The notes below the pieces were generated by a model. That model was not told the DNA's origin. It was given only the letters and a program-made list of their open reading frames with translations, and did not search any database. A DNA stretch of 59,048 bases from Enterenecus faecium (GTDB lineage Bacteria; Bacillota; Clostridia; Oscillospirales; Oscillospiraceae), in NCBI GenBank assembly GCA_018713215.1, contig DVFO01000107.1, positions 1 through 59,048 of the forward strand, read 5' to 3'. The position numbers and the translations under genes were made by a program. Below are positions 7,489-17,016 of the stretch, in pieces; the first letter of the stretch is position 1, and every line of letters begins with the position of its first letter.

Positions 7489-10400
7489 ATGTCAGACAAG
7501 CAAGTGACATTTCAAGAGACCTTTGGTCAATACCCCTTCCCCGAAGGGGTATTGACTTCTTTTGCCGCCTATCCCACCCGGGTGAAGGTGAATCGCCAGG
7601 CCCGCACCATGACGGTGGAGCTGGAGGGGGAGCAATTGGCCTCCAACCTGGTGGACCAGGTCCAGCAGAGCTTGGCCCGGGCCTTCAACCTGCACCAGGC
7701 GGCGGTGGAGTTCCATACTGCCCAAGCGGCGGTGCAGCCTACCCCGGTGGTGGTGGAGACGCCCCCAGCTGCACCTCAGCCCGCCCCCGGTGGGGATCTG
7801 TACGCTCAGCTGGAGGCCATGCGTCGCAAGGTGCTCAATCAGAGCATGCCCGGCGGCGGCCACGGCAAGCCCAAGGTCAAGCAACTCTACGGCAAGATCA
7901 ACGGCAAGAAAAAGCCAGTGCCCCTGGGAGAGCTGCAATTGGATATGGGCAGCGTGCTGGTGGAGGGCACCGTGTTCAACGTAGAGCACCGGGAACTGCC
8001 CAAGCGCAAGGCGTGGGTGATCTGCTTTGACATCACCGACAACACCGGCTCCATCCGGGTCAATCAGTTCCTGGAGGGAGAGGTGGCCATCCCCATCGTC
8101 AAGGGCATCAAAAAGGGCCAGCGGGTCCAGGTCCAGGGGCGGCTGAACGTGAGCCGCTTTGAAAACGACATGGTGTTGGAGCCCTACGGCATCAACGAGG
8201 TGCCCATGCCCGAGGGGCGCAAGGACACCGCAGAGGAGAAGCGCATTGAGCTCCACCTCCACACCAAGATGTCCATGATGGACGCTCTGTGCGACGGCAA
8301 GGCCATCGTCAAGCGGGCCATCGAGTGGGGCCACCCCGCCATTGCCATCACCGACCACGGTGTGGTGCAGTCCTTCCCCGATGCCTACAACGCCTCGGGC
8401 CGAGGGGAGAAAATCAAGGTGCTCTACGGCGTGGAGGCCTACTATCAAAACGACGTGGACGAGCGGGTGTCGGTGCACGGCCCCGGGGACATGGCTCTGG
8501 ATGGAGAGTTTATCGCCTTTGACCTGGAGACCACCGGACTGGACCCCAACACGGATGCCATCATTGAGATTGGCGCTGTGCGCATGCGGGGGGAGGAGGT
8601 GCTGGAGCACTACTCCACCTTTGCAGACCCTGGCCACCCCTTGAGCCCCAAGACGGTGTCCCTCACCAGCATCACCGACGAGATGGTGCGGGGCGCCCCC
8701 AAGCCCGCCCAGGCGGTGGCGGATTTCCTGGCCTGGGCTGGGGACACCCCCCTGGTGGCCCACAATGCGGAGTTTGATACCGGTTTTGTGCGGGCCTACT
8801 GCCAGAGAGCTGGCCGGGACTTTGACCCTCTCTATTTTGATACCCTCATTCTGGCCCAGTACCTGTGCCCTCAGCTGAACAACCACAAGCTGGACACCGT
8901 GTCCACCCACCTGGGACTGCCTCCGTTCCACCACCACCGGGCAGACGATGACGCCGCCATCTGCGGCCAGATCTTCGCCGCTATGATTCCCATGCTCCGG
9001 GAACTAGGGGTGGAGCGGGTGTCCCAGATCAACGGGGCCTTGGCAGGAAAGAAGCGGGGCGGACGGGGACGCCGCAGCGCCAACCACCTGATTTTGCTGG
9101 CCAAGAACCAGACTGGCCTGCGCAACCTCTACAAGCTGGTGTCCCTGTCCCACCTGGAGCACTTCAACCGCTTTCCCATCATGCCCAAGTCCATCATCAA
9201 CGAGAACCGAGAGGGGCTCATTGTGGGCTCTGCCTGTGAGGCGGGAGAGCTGTTCCGGGCGGTGGTGGACGGCAAGGACGACCGGGAGCTGGAGCGCATT
9301 GCCTCCTGGTATGACTACCTGGAGATTCAGCCCTTGTCCAACAACGCCTACATGCTCCGGCCGGACAAGGAGGGGCGGCGCATTGCCCAGAGCCTGGAGG
9401 ACCTGCGCAACTTCAACCGGAAGATCGTGGAGCTGGGCCACAAGCTGGGCAAGCCGGTGTGCGCCACGGGCGACGTCCACTTTACCGACCCAGAGGAGGA
9501 AATTTACCGCCACATCCTTCTGGCCGCCAAGGAGTTTGACGACGCCGACAGCGAGAACCCCCTGTACTTCCGCACCACCGATGAGATGCTGAAAGAATTT
9601 GCCTACCTGGGGGCGGAGACCGCCCATGAGGTGGTCATTGACAGCCCGGCTCTGGTGGCCTCCTGGTGCGACAACGTGCGGCCTCTGCCTGACGGCCTGT
9701 TCACCCCCAAGCTGGAAAACTCCGAGGGTGAGCTGAAAGACCTGGTGTGGGGCAAGGCCCACGCCCTGTATGGAGAGAACCCGCCCCAGATTGTGGTGGA
9801 CCGCATCAACGCCGAGCTGAAAGACATCATCGGCTGTCACTACGACGTCATCTACATGTCCGCCCAGAAGCTGGTGCAGAACTCCCTGGAGCACGGCTAC
9901 TTAGTGGGCTCCCGTGGTTCGGTGGGGTCCTCCCTGGTGGCCTTCATGTCAGGCATCACCGAGGTAAACTCTCTGCCCGCCCATTACCGATGCCCCAACT
10001 GTAAGCACTCCGACTTCGACTACGCCGTAGAGCACGGCTACGGCTGCGGCGCCGATATGCCGGACATGAAGTGCCCGGTGTGCGGGGCGGACTACGCCAA
10101 GGACGGCTTTAATATCCCCTTCGAGACCTTCCTGGGCTTCGGCGGCGACAAGGTACCGGATATCGACCTGAACTTCTCCGGGGAATACCAGTCCAGCGCC
10201 CACAAGTACACCTTTGAGCTCTTCGGCAGCAACCACGTGTTCCGAGCGGGCACCATCGGCACGGTGGCCGAGAAGACCGCCATCGGCTACGTGCGCAAGT
10301 ACTTGGAGCGGGTGGGCCGTTACAATGTGCCCTTTGCCGAGGTGCTGCGCCTGGCCCGTGGCTGTATGGGGGTCAAGCGCACCACCGGACAACACCCCGG

Positions 10401-11607
10401 CGGCATGGTGGTTATTCCCCAGGACAAGGAGATTTACGACTTCTGCCCGGTGCAGCATCCGGCGGATGACAAGGACTCGGACATCATTACCACCCATTTC
10501 GAATATCACTCCATGGAGTCCAACCTCTTGAAGCTGGACATGCTGGGGCACGATGACCCGTCCATGATTCGTATGCTCCAGGATATCACCAAGGTGGACC
10601 CCCAGAAAATTCCCTTGGACGACCCGGACACCATGAGTCTGTTCACCACCTCGGAGAAACTGGGCTTTATGGATGACCCCATCCTGGGCCCCACCGGAGC
10701 GGTGGCCATCCCCGAGTTCGGCACCTCCTTCGTGCGCGGCATGTTGGAGGACACCCACCCCAACCAGTTCGACATTCTGGTGCGTCTGTCTGGCTTCTCC
10801 CACGGCACCGACGTGTGGCTGGGCAATGCCAAGGACCTCATTACGTCCGGCACTGCCCAGGTTAACGAGGCCATCGGCTGTCGTGACGATATTATGATTT
10901 TCCTCATCTCCAAGGGCTTTAAGGACACCCGAGCCTTTAAGATCATGGAGTCGGTGCGAAAGGGCAGAGGTCTGCCCGAGGGGGCCGAGGACGAGATGAA
11001 GGAGCACGGGGTGCCTCAGTGGTACATTGACTCCTGTAAGAAGATCGCCTACCTGTTCCCCAAGGCCCACGCCGTGGCCTACGTGATGATGGCCTTCCGC
11101 ATTGCCTGGTACAAGGTGCACCGACCCCTGGCGTTCTACGCCGCCTACTTCTCCATCCGGGCCAAGGCCTTTGATGAGAAGTACATGTGCCGAGGCATTG
11201 AGGTGGTCAAGCAGAAGATGAAGGAGATTCAGGCCAAGAAAAACGCCAAGGACAAGGCGGACCGCCCCTCTGCGGTGGAAGAGGACATGCTGGTGACCTT
11301 GGAAGTGTGCTACGAGTTCTATCTCCGTGGCCTCACCTTCGCCCGCATGGATATCTCCCGCTCCCACGCCATCAACTTCCTGGTGGACGAGGAGCGCAAC
11401 GCCCTCATTCCGCCCTTTACCTCGGTGGCTGGCCTGGGTGAAACCGTGGGCTGGGACATCATGGAGAAGCGAAAGGGGAAGACCTTCATCTCCATTGAGG
11501 AGTTCTCCCTGGCCTGTACCAAGGTGTCCAACACCCATCTGCAACAGCTGAAAGAGGCGGGGGCCTTTGGCGACCTGCCGGACAGCAGCCAGTTCTCTTT
11601 CTTTTAA
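7489..11607 (+). CDS. polC: DNA polymerase III subunit alpha, PolC type
   Basis: PolC is the replicative polymerase of low-GC Gram-positives, with its own proofreading exonuclease. The 1372-residue protein is slightly shorter than the usual 1430 or so. Visible in order are an N-terminal variable part, an OB-fold at about 145-245, a PHP domain starting at HLHTKMSMMDALCDG, a DnaQ-type exonuclease inserted at about 340-510 with FDLETTGLDP and HNAEFD and a late HHRADDDA, then the polymerase core with PDIDLNFSGEYQ at about 888 and the GTIGTVAEKTAIGYV segment, a zinc-finger-like set of cysteines at about 833-867, and C-terminal helix-hairpin-helix residues. The gene ends this operon. Confidence 0.98.
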   Translation: MSDKQVTFQETFGQYPFPEGVLTSFAAYPTRVKVNRQARTMTVELEGEQLASNLVDQVQQSLARAFNLHQAAVEFHTAQAAVQPTPVVVETPPAAPQPAPGGDLYAQLEAMRRKVLNQSMPGGGHGKPKVKQLYGKINGKKKPVPLGELQLDMGSVLVEGTVFNVEHRELPKRKAWVICFDITDNTGSIRVNQFLEGEVAIPIVKGIKKGQRVQVQGRLNVSRFENDMVLEPYGINEVPMPEGRKDTAEEKRIELHLHTKMSMMDALCDGKAIVKRAIEWGHPAIAITDHGVVQSFPDAYNASGRGEKIKVLYGVEAYYQNDVDERVSVHGPGDMALDGEFIAFDLETTGLDPNTDAIIEIGAVRMRGEEVLEHYSTFADPGHPLSPKTVSLTSITDEMVRGAPKPAQAVADFLAWAGDTPLVAHNAEFDTGFVRAYCQRAGRDFDPLYFDTLILAQYLCPQLNNHKLDTVSTHLGLPPFHHHRADDDAAICGQIFAAMIPMLRELGVERVSQINGALAGKKRGGRGRRSANHLILLAKNQTGLRNLYKLVSLSHLEHFNRFPIMPKSIINENREGLIVGSACEAGELFRAVVDGKDDRELERIASWYDYLEIQPLSNNAYMLRPDKEGRRIAQSLEDLRNFNRKIVELGHKLGKPVCATGDVHFTDPEEEIYRHILLAAKEFDDADSENPLYFRTTDEMLKEFAYLGAETAHEVVIDSPALVASWCDNVRPLPDGLFTPKLENSEGELKDLVWGKAHALYGENPPQIVVDRINAELKDIIGCHYDVIYMSAQKLVQNSLEHGYLVGSRGSVGSSLVAFMSGITEVNSLPAHYRCPNCKHSDFDYAVEHGYGCGADMPDMKCPVCGADYAKDGFNIPFETFLGFGGDKVPDIDLNFSGEYQSSAHKYTFELFGSNHVFRAGTIGTVAEKTAIGYVRKYLERVGRYNVPFAEVLRLARGCMGVKRTTGQHPGGMVVIPQDKEIYDFCPVQHPADDKDSDIITTHFEYHSMESNLLKLDMLGHDDPSMIRMLQDITKVDPQKIPLDDPDTMSLFTTSEKLGFMDDPILGPTGAVAIPEFGTSFVRGMLEDTHPNQFDILVRLSGFSHGTDVWLGNAKDLITSGTAQVNEAIGCRDDIMIFLISKGFKDTRAFKIMESVRKGRGLPEGAEDEMKEHGVPQWYIDSCKKIAYLFPKAHAVAYVMMAFRIAWYKVHRPLAFYAAYFSIRAKAFDEKYMCRGIEVVKQKMKEIQAKKNAKDKADRPSAVEEDMLVTLEVCYEFYLRGLTFARMDISRSHAINFLVDEERNALIPPFTSVAGLGETVGWDIMEKRKGKTFISIEEFSLACTKVSNTHLQQLKEAGAFGDLPDSSQFSFF

Positions 11608-11910
11608 TCCAACGCTTGAGACGTTCAAAAAACTCGTGTTTGTAGTGTAGCTTGCGTCATCAAAAAGCCCTCGGCAGAGTTTTCCCATCCGCAGATGGGA
11701 AAATAAATTGAAATCTGTTTTTTTCGGGGACATGCGCATCGAAAAAAACACCTCTCAGACCGCCAGTGTGGCCTTGGGTCGCCCTTTGACCCAAGGCTGC
11801 ATGCAGCGGGCTGTATCCCCTCGAAAAAATGCTGGCATTTTTGAGAAGCGTGTCGAACGCTTTCGACACGCAAAAGCCCCCTGCACAAGGGGGCTTTGTC
11901 ATACCCCCCG
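11608..11910. other. Non-coding spacer with a series of hairpins between polC and hisZ
   Basis: No convincing gene is seen. Perfect inverted repeats follow one another: 11680-11703 (10-bp arms, loop CGCA), 11771-11797 (GCCTTGGGTC / GACCCAAGGC), 11848-11871 (GCGTGTCGAA / TTCGACACGC) and the terminator at 11873-11897. The density of stems suggests several terminators or a structured RNA, or decayed repeat material. Confidence 0.6.
11873..11897 (+). terminator. Hairpin terminator before the his promoter
   Basis: AAAGCCCCC pairs with GGGGGCTTT around a seven-base loop. The A-run/T-run symmetry allows it to act in both directions; here it insulates the his promoter. Confidence 0.7.
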
Positions 11911-11939
11911 TTGACAACTTGTCAAATCTGTGGTATATT
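11911..11939 (+). promoter_or_regulatory. his operon promoter with overlapping palindrome
   Basis: TTGACA (11911-11916), a 17-base spacer and TATATT (11934-11939) form a near-consensus promoter 38 bases before hisZ. The -35 element is the left arm of the perfect palindrome TTGACAA-C-TTGTCAA (11911-11925), a likely operator. The regulator is not identifiable from the window. Confidence 0.75.
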
Positions 11940-11976
11940 CACTACACTAGCGAGCTAAAGAAAGGCTGGAAACACC

Positions 11977-13143
11977 ATGAACATACACTTCAATACCCCT
12001 GAGGGGACCCGGGACCGGCTCTTTGCCGAGTGCCTGGAGCGGCGTCAGGTGCAGAGTGCCCTGGTGGACTTGTTCCGCCGCCGGGGCTATGCAGAGGTCA
12101 TCACTCCTGAGGTGGAGTTTTACGACCTGTTTGTCCACTCGGGGAGCCCGTTGCCCCAGGAGACCATGCTGAAAATCATTGACCGATCAGGCAAGATCAT
12201 GGTCATGCGCCCGGACACCACCACCCCCATTGCACGGCTGGCGGCCACCAAGCTGAAGACCCTGCCGCTGCCTCAGCGGCTGTACTACGATCAGACCGTG
12301 TTCCGCTCTGGGAATGCCCACGAGGGTGGCAGCAGCGAGATTGCCCAGTGTGGCGTGGAGATGCTGGGTGCCACGGGGATGAAAGCGGACCTGGAGATGA
12401 TTACCCTGGCGGTGGATGCCCTGCGGGCCTGTGGCCTCAGCGGATTCCACATCGAGGTGGGCCATGTGGGCTTTTATCAGGACCTGGCCAGCCGCATGAA
12501 CATGCCCCAGGAGGAGCAGGAGCGGATGCGGCTGCTCATTGAGGGCAAGAACTACGCCGTCCTCAACGACTTCCTGGAGCCCTATTCCGCCCAACCCGAT
12601 TGTGCCGCCCTCCGCCGTCTGCCGTACCTGTTCGGCGGGGCAGAGGTGCTGGAGGAGGCCCGGACGCTGGCCGGGGCGTGTACCAGCCTGGACTATCTGG
12701 AGCTTTTGTACCGGGAGCTGTGCCAGGCGGGGTATGGCGACTGGGTGCAATTTGATCTGGGTCTGGTCCATCAGATTGACTACTATACGGGCGTGGTGTT
12801 CCGAGGCTACGCCAACGGGGCAGGGGCCCCGGTGCTGTCCGGTGGCCGATACGACAACCTGGTGGAGCTGTTCGGCAGACGGGCAGAGGCCACGGGCTTT
12901 GCCGTGGACGTGGACGCTGTGGGCGGCTGCCTGGAGGTGGAGGTGCCCCAACTGCGCACCGTCATCCACTATGAGAGCGGCATGCTGGGGCGGGCGCTGG
13001 AGGTCATGGACCGCCTGGCTGCCGGCACCTGTGAGCTGTCCCCTTGCCGCATCCTGTCCAGCACCATGAATTTGGCCAGTGAGAAGGGTGCCTTGCAAGT
13101 GCTGTGCCTGGACAATTCCGGAGAGAGGTGGTTGGAGGTATGA
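11977..13143 (+). CDS. hisZ: ATP phosphoribosyltransferase regulatory subunit
   Basis: HisZ is a catalytically inactive histidyl-tRNA synthetase paralogue that forms a complex with short-form HisG and confers activity and histidine feedback. The 388-residue protein shows the class II synthetase-like core: FNTPEGTRDRLF at the start, FRRRGYAEVITPEVEFYD, the motif-2-like RPDTTTPIARLAATKL and RLYYDQTVFRS, and LVHQIDYYTGVVFRGYA with LSGGRYDNL at about 268-295. It lacks the C-terminal anticodon-binding domain, as expected for HisZ. It overlaps hisG by four bases (ATGA), so the partners are translationally coupled. Confidence 0.95.
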   Translation: MNIHFNTPEGTRDRLFAECLERRQVQSALVDLFRRRGYAEVITPEVEFYDLFVHSGSPLPQETMLKIIDRSGKIMVMRPDTTTPIARLAATKLKTLPLPQRLYYDQTVFRSGNAHEGGSSEIAQCGVEMLGATGMKADLEMITLAVDALRACGLSGFHIEVGHVGFYQDLASRMNMPQEEQERMRLLIEGKNYAVLNDFLEPYSAQPDCAALRRLPYLFGGAEVLEEARTLAGACTSLDYLELLYRELCQAGYGDWVQFDLGLVHQIDYYTGVVFRGYANGAGAPVLSGGRYDNLVELFGRRAEATGFAVDVDAVGGCLEVEVPQLRTVIHYESGMLGRALEVMDRLAAGTCELSPCRILSSTMNLASEKGALQVLCLDNSGERWLEV

Positions 13144-13778
13144 GTCAGCGACTGAGAATCGCCCTGACCAAGGGGCGTCTGCAAGACAAATCCGTGGAGC
13201 TATTTGAGAAGATGGGGCTGGACTGCACCCCCATCCGGCATCCCGGACGGCGGCTCATCCACTCGGTGCCCAACTACCCCTTGGATGCGGTGCTGGCCAA
13301 GGCCCCCGACGTCATCACCTATGTGGAGCATGGCGTGTGTGATTTGGGTATTGTGGGCAAGGACACTATTCTGGAAAAGGGGGGCGCCTTCTATGAGGTG
13401 CTGGACCTTGGCTTTGGACGGTGTCGGTTTGCCCTGGCGGTAAAAGAGGGCACCGACTTCTATGCCACCTATAAGACTCGCCGGGTGGCCTCCAAGTACC
13501 CCGCTGTCACCCGGGCGTTCTTTGAGCGCAAGGGGATGGACGTGGATATCATCAAGATTGAGGGCAGCGTGGAGCTGGCCCCCATCTTGGGGCTGGCTGA
13601 CGGCATCGTGGATATCGTGGAGACGGGGGCCACCTTGAAAGAGAACGGCCTCACCCCCATCGAGGATGTGGCCCAGGTGTCTGCCCGGCTCATTGTGAAT
13701 ACCGCCAGCATGAAGCTGCACAAACAGGAGATTTTAGGCTTCATCCAGCAGTGCCAGGCCAACCTGTCCGGCACTTGA
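13140..13778 (+). CDS. hisG: ATP phosphoribosyltransferase catalytic subunit, short form
   Basis: HisG joins PRPP and ATP in the first step of histidine synthesis. The start is ATG at 13140, overlapping the hisZ stop and preceded by GGAGGT, giving MSQRLRIALTKGRLQDKS and 212 residues. That is the short form lacking the C-terminal regulatory domain, in keeping with hisZ next door. Other visible signatures are VPNYPLDAVLAKAPDVITYVE (split around 45-65), GICDLG-like VCDLGIVGKD and the late DIVETGATLKENGL phosphate-binding loop. Confidence 0.97.
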   Translation: MSQRLRIALTKGRLQDKSVELFEKMGLDCTPIRHPGRRLIHSVPNYPLDAVLAKAPDVITYVEHGVCDLGIVGKDTILEKGGAFYEVLDLGFGRCRFALAVKEGTDFYATYKTRRVASKYPAVTRAFFERKGMDVDIIKIEGSVELAPILGLADGIVDIVETGATLKENGLTPIEDVAQVSARLIVNTASMKLHKQEILGFIQQCQANLSGT

Positions 13779-13797
13779 GAGAAAAGGGGAGACGGAT

Positions 13798-15093
13798 ATG
13801 TTGGAATTGGTGGTGGCCGGAGAAGGCCGAGAACAGGAAAAATTGGCGTCCATGCGCTCCCGTGCCGCCCAGACTGGGGCGGAGATTCAGCGCAGTGTGG
13901 CGGCCATCATGGAAGATGTGTGGGCCCGGGGCTATGAGGCGGTGGAGGAGTACTCCGTGAAATTTGACCAAAACCCGCCCCGAGAGGTGTCCATGGAGGA
14001 GCTGGAACAGGCGGCGGGGCGGATTGCCCCGGACCTGCTGGCTGCCCTCCAGCGCAGCGCCCAGCACATCCGGGCCTATCAGCAGGAGCTGTTGAGCGAG
14101 GTGCAGATGGGCCTTCGTCTGTGGGACAGTCCCAGCGGGGGCAAGGTGGGGCGGCTGGTCCGCCCCTTGCAGCGGGTGGGGGTGTACGTCCCCGGTGGCC
14201 GTGCCGCCTACCCCAGCTCGGTGCTCATGAATGTGATTCCCGCCAAGGTGGCGGGGGTGGAAGAGGTCATTATGGTCACGCCCCCCACCGAGAACCTCAG
14301 CGATGTGGTACTGGCCGCCGCGTGGGTGGCGGGGGTGGACCGCTGCATCGCCGTGGGCGGCGCCCAGGCCGTGGCCGCCCTCACCTATGGGGCGGGCTTT
14401 ATCCCCCGGGTGGACAAGCTGGTGGGACCGGGCAACGCATTTGTGGCGGAGGCCAAACGCATGGCCTACGGCAACCTGGACATTGACATGGTGGCGGGTC
14501 CCTCCGAGGTGCTGGTGATTGCCGACAAGACCGCCAACCCCTGCCACATGGCCGCCGATCTGCTCAGCCAGGCCGAGCACGACCCCCTGGCCTCGGCGGT
14601 GCTCCTCACGGATAGCATGGAGCTGGCCCAGGCGGTGCAGGGGGAGATCACCCGCCAGCTGGGCTATTTGAGCCGCCGGGAGATCATGGAGCAGTCCCTG
14701 CGGGACTTCGGCTGCGCCATTGTCTGCCCAGACTTGGAGACCTGCGCCAGACTGGCCGATCAGGTGGCCCCGGAGCACATGGAGATCGTCACAGAGGCCC
14801 CCCGCCGAGTGCTGGAGCTGGTACACAACGCCGGGGCCATCTTCCTGGGGGGAAATACCCCGGAGCCTCTGGGGGACTACATGGCAGGGCCCGACCACGT
14901 GCTGCCCACCAGCGGTACCGCCCGATTCTTCTCCCCCTTGTCAGTGGACTCTTTTGTGAAAAAGACCAGCGTGCTGGAGTATGGCCGGGAGGACCTGGAG
15001 CGGGTGAAGGACGAGATCATTACCCTGGCCCAGTCCGAGCACCTCACCGCCCACGCCAACTCCATCCAGGTGCGCTTTGCAGAGGAGGACTGA
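13798..15093 (+). CDS. hisD: Histidinol dehydrogenase
   Basis: HisD oxidises L-histidinol to L-histidine in two NAD-dependent steps, with zinc. The 431-residue length is standard. Visible are VPGGRAAYPSSVLMNVIPAK at about 130-149, VGGAQAVAALTYG at about 186-198, the signature segment MVAGPSEVLVIAD at about 231-243, AADLLSQAEHDPLASAVLLT at about 253-272 containing zinc and catalytic ligands, and the C-terminal NHVLPT-like DHVLPTSGTARF. It sits 19 bases after hisG. Confidence 0.97.
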   Translation: MLELVVAGEGREQEKLASMRSRAAQTGAEIQRSVAAIMEDVWARGYEAVEEYSVKFDQNPPREVSMEELEQAAGRIAPDLLAALQRSAQHIRAYQQELLSEVQMGLRLWDSPSGGKVGRLVRPLQRVGVYVPGGRAAYPSSVLMNVIPAKVAGVEEVIMVTPPTENLSDVVLAAAWVAGVDRCIAVGGAQAVAALTYGAGFIPRVDKLVGPGNAFVAEAKRMAYGNLDIDMVAGPSEVLVIADKTANPCHMAADLLSQAEHDPLASAVLLTDSMELAQAVQGEITRQLGYLSRREIMEQSLRDFGCAIVCPDLETCARLADQVAPEHMEIVTEAPRRVLELVHNAGAIFLGGNTPEPLGDYMAGPDHVLPTSGTARFFSPLSVDSFVKKTSVLEYGREDLERVKDEIITLAQSEHLTAHANSIQVRFAEED

Positions 15094-15095
15094 CC

Positions 15096-15671
15096 ATGAG
15101 ATGCGCAGAAATCAGCCGTAAGACCAAGGAGACGGATATTTCCCTCTCCCTCTGCCTGGAGGGAGGAGCGGTGTCCGTGTCCACGGGCATCGGATTTTTT
15201 GACCATATGCTCACTGCCCTGGCCTTTTACGCCGGGTGGGGGCTCACCCTCCGGGTGGAGGGGGACCTGTATGTGGACGGCCACCACACAGTGGAAGATA
15301 CGGGCATTGTGTTGGGTCAGGCCTTTCGCCAGGCCCTGGGGGATAAGATGGGCATCCGCCGATTCGGCACCGCCTATGTGCCCATGGACGAGGCCCTGTG
15401 CCGCACGGTGCTGGACTGCTCCAACCGCCCCTATCTGGTGTTCCAGGCAAACATGCCCCAGCCCATGATCGGGGGTTATGACAGCTGTCTGACCAGGGAA
15501 TTCATGCAGGCCTTCGCCGTCCACGGTGGGATTACCCTCCACCAGACCTGCGAGTACGGGGACAACGCCCACCACATCACCGAGGCTCTGTATAAATCCC
15601 TGGGAATGGCCCTGAAGGAGGCCGCCCAGGTGGTGGGCAGCGGTGTGACCTCCACCAAAGGGGTACTCTAA
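15096..15671 (+). CDS. hisB: Imidazoleglycerol-phosphate dehydratase
   Basis: HisB removes water from imidazole glycerol phosphate to give imidazole acetol phosphate, using two manganese ions. The monofunctional 191-residue form is present. Metal-binding motifs appear as FFDHMLTALAFYAGW at about 34-48, DGHHTVEDTGI at about 63-73, ALGDKMGIRRFG and the second repeat-like HHITEALYKSLGMAL near the C-terminus. It starts two bases after the hisD stop. The phosphatase (histidinol-phosphatase) and the aminotransferase HisC are not in the window. Confidence 0.97.
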   Translation: MRCAEISRKTKETDISLSLCLEGGAVSVSTGIGFFDHMLTALAFYAGWGLTLRVEGDLYVDGHHTVEDTGIVLGQAFRQALGDKMGIRRFGTAYVPMDEALCRTVLDCSNRPYLVFQANMPQPMIGGYDSCLTREFMQAFAVHGGITLHQTCEYGDNAHHITEALYKSLGMALKEAAQVVGSGVTSTKGVL

Positions 15672-15688
15672 AGAAACGAGGAAGCGCT

Positions 15689-16297
15689 ATGAGCTATACC
15701 GCCATTGTAGACTACGGGGTGGGGAACCTGAAAAGCGTCTCCAACGCCCTGACCTACGTGGGTCTTGACAACCGCATCACTGGAGACCCCCAGGAGCTGG
15801 AGCGGGCCAATTCCATTCTGCTTCCCGGCGTGGGGGCATTCCCGGACGCCGCCCGCAAACTGCGCCAGACTGGTCTGGATCAGGCCATTGTCCGCATGGG
15901 ACAGGACAAGCCGGTGCTGGGCATCTGCCTGGGCATGCAGCTGCTCTTTGCCCAGGGAGAGGAAGGAGAGACCTGTTCCGGACTGGGGGTCATCCCCGGC
16001 ACGGTCCAGCGCATGGAAACCGACTACAAGCTGCCCCACATCGGCTGGAACAGCCTGTCTTTTCCCAACCCCTCGCCCCTGTTCCGAGGGCTGAGGGAAG
16101 GGGCGTGGGTGTACTTTGTCCACTCCTTTTCTGGACGGGCAGCCGATCCCAGCCAGGTGATCGCCTCCACGGACTACGGCATGGAGGTGGTGGCCGCCGT
16201 GCAAAACGGCAACTTTTTCGGCACCCAGTTCCACCCGGAGAAGAGCGGGGATGTGGGCCTGGAAATCCTAAAGAATTTTGGAGCGATGAACCCATGA
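15689..16297 (+). CDS. hisH: Imidazole glycerol phosphate synthase, glutamine amidotransferase subunit
   Basis: HisH hydrolyses glutamine and channels ammonia to HisF. The 202-residue class I amidotransferase shows the oxyanion PGVGAFPDA loop at about 50-58, the nucleophile in LGICLGMQLLF at about 77-87, and the His/Glu pair in TQFHPEKSGDVG near 181-192. The last bases overlap hisA by four (ATGA). Confidence 0.97.
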   Translation: MSYTAIVDYGVGNLKSVSNALTYVGLDNRITGDPQELERANSILLPGVGAFPDAARKLRQTGLDQAIVRMGQDKPVLGICLGMQLLFAQGEEGETCSGLGVIPGTVQRMETDYKLPHIGWNSLSFPNPSPLFRGLREGAWVYFVHSFSGRAADPSQVIASTDYGMEVVAAVQNGNFFGTQFHPEKSGDVGLEILKNFGAMNP

Positions 16298-17016
16298 TCA
16301 TTTTACCAGCCATTGATTTGAAGGACGGGGCCGTGGTACGGCTCTACAAAGGTAGCTTTGACACGGTGCACCAGGTGGCCACCGACCCGGTGACCGTGGC
16401 CCGGGCCTTTCAGGAGGCCGGGGCAACCTGGATTCACATGGTTGACCTGGACGGGGCCCGGGACGGCGTGCGCCGCAATGGCCAGCTGGTGCAGGCGGTG
16501 GCAGCCCTGGGGCTCCAGGTGGAGCTGGGGGGCGGCATCCGCTCCATGGAAGACCTGGACGCCGTGTTTGCCCTGGGGGTAACCCGGGCGGTGATTGGGT
16601 CCGCTGCCGTCTCCAACCCAGAGCTGGTGGCCCAGGCCATCGCCACCTATGGGGCCGACCGCATCGCCGTGGGCATTGACGCCCGGGACGGCAAGGTGAA
16701 GACCGCCGGCTGGGAGGTGGACTCCGGGCTGGACTATCTGGACTTTGCAAAGCAGATGGAGAAACTTGGTGTAAAGAGAATCATCTTTACGGACATTGAG
16801 ACGGATGGTATGCTGTCTGGCCCATCCTTTGGCCGCCTGCAACAGCTACAGAAAGCGGTGTCCTGCCAGCTCATTGCCTCCGGTGGTGTGTCCTGCAACC
16901 AGGATATCGTGGACCTGGAGCGCCTGGGGGTATACGGGGCCATCATTGGCAAGGCCTACTACGCCGGGGCCATCGATCTGGCCCAGGCGGTGAAGGACGG
17001 TGGAGCCCAATGCTAG
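16294..17016 (+). CDS. hisA: ProFAR isomerase
   Basis: HisA isomerises ProFAR to PRFAR by an Amadori rearrangement. Starting at ATG 16294 the product is MIILPAIDLKDGAVVRLYKG onward, 240 residues. The (beta-alpha)8 barrel phosphate sites are visible as ELGGGIRSMEDL at about 75-86 and ASGGVSCNQDI in the second half, with the catalytic Asp pair in AIDLKDG and FTDIETDGM. It overlaps hisH upstream and hisF downstream by seven bases. Confidence 0.96.
   Translation: MIILPAIDLKDGAVVRLYKGSFDTVHQVATDPVTVARAFQEAGATWIHMVDLDGARDGVRRNGQLVQAVAALGLQVELGGGIRSMEDLDAVFALGVTRAVIGSAAVSNPELVAQAIATYGADRIAVGIDARDGKVKTAGWEVDSGLDYLDFAKQMEKLGVKRIIFTDIETDGMLSGPSFGRLQQLQKAVSCQLIASGGVSCNQDIVDLERLGVYGAIIGKAYYAGAIDLAQAVKDGGAQC

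Noticed and set aside
9949..11751. 600-codon minus-strand frame opposite polC
   Set aside because: Composition is typical of an antisense shadow and polC is unambiguous on the other strand.
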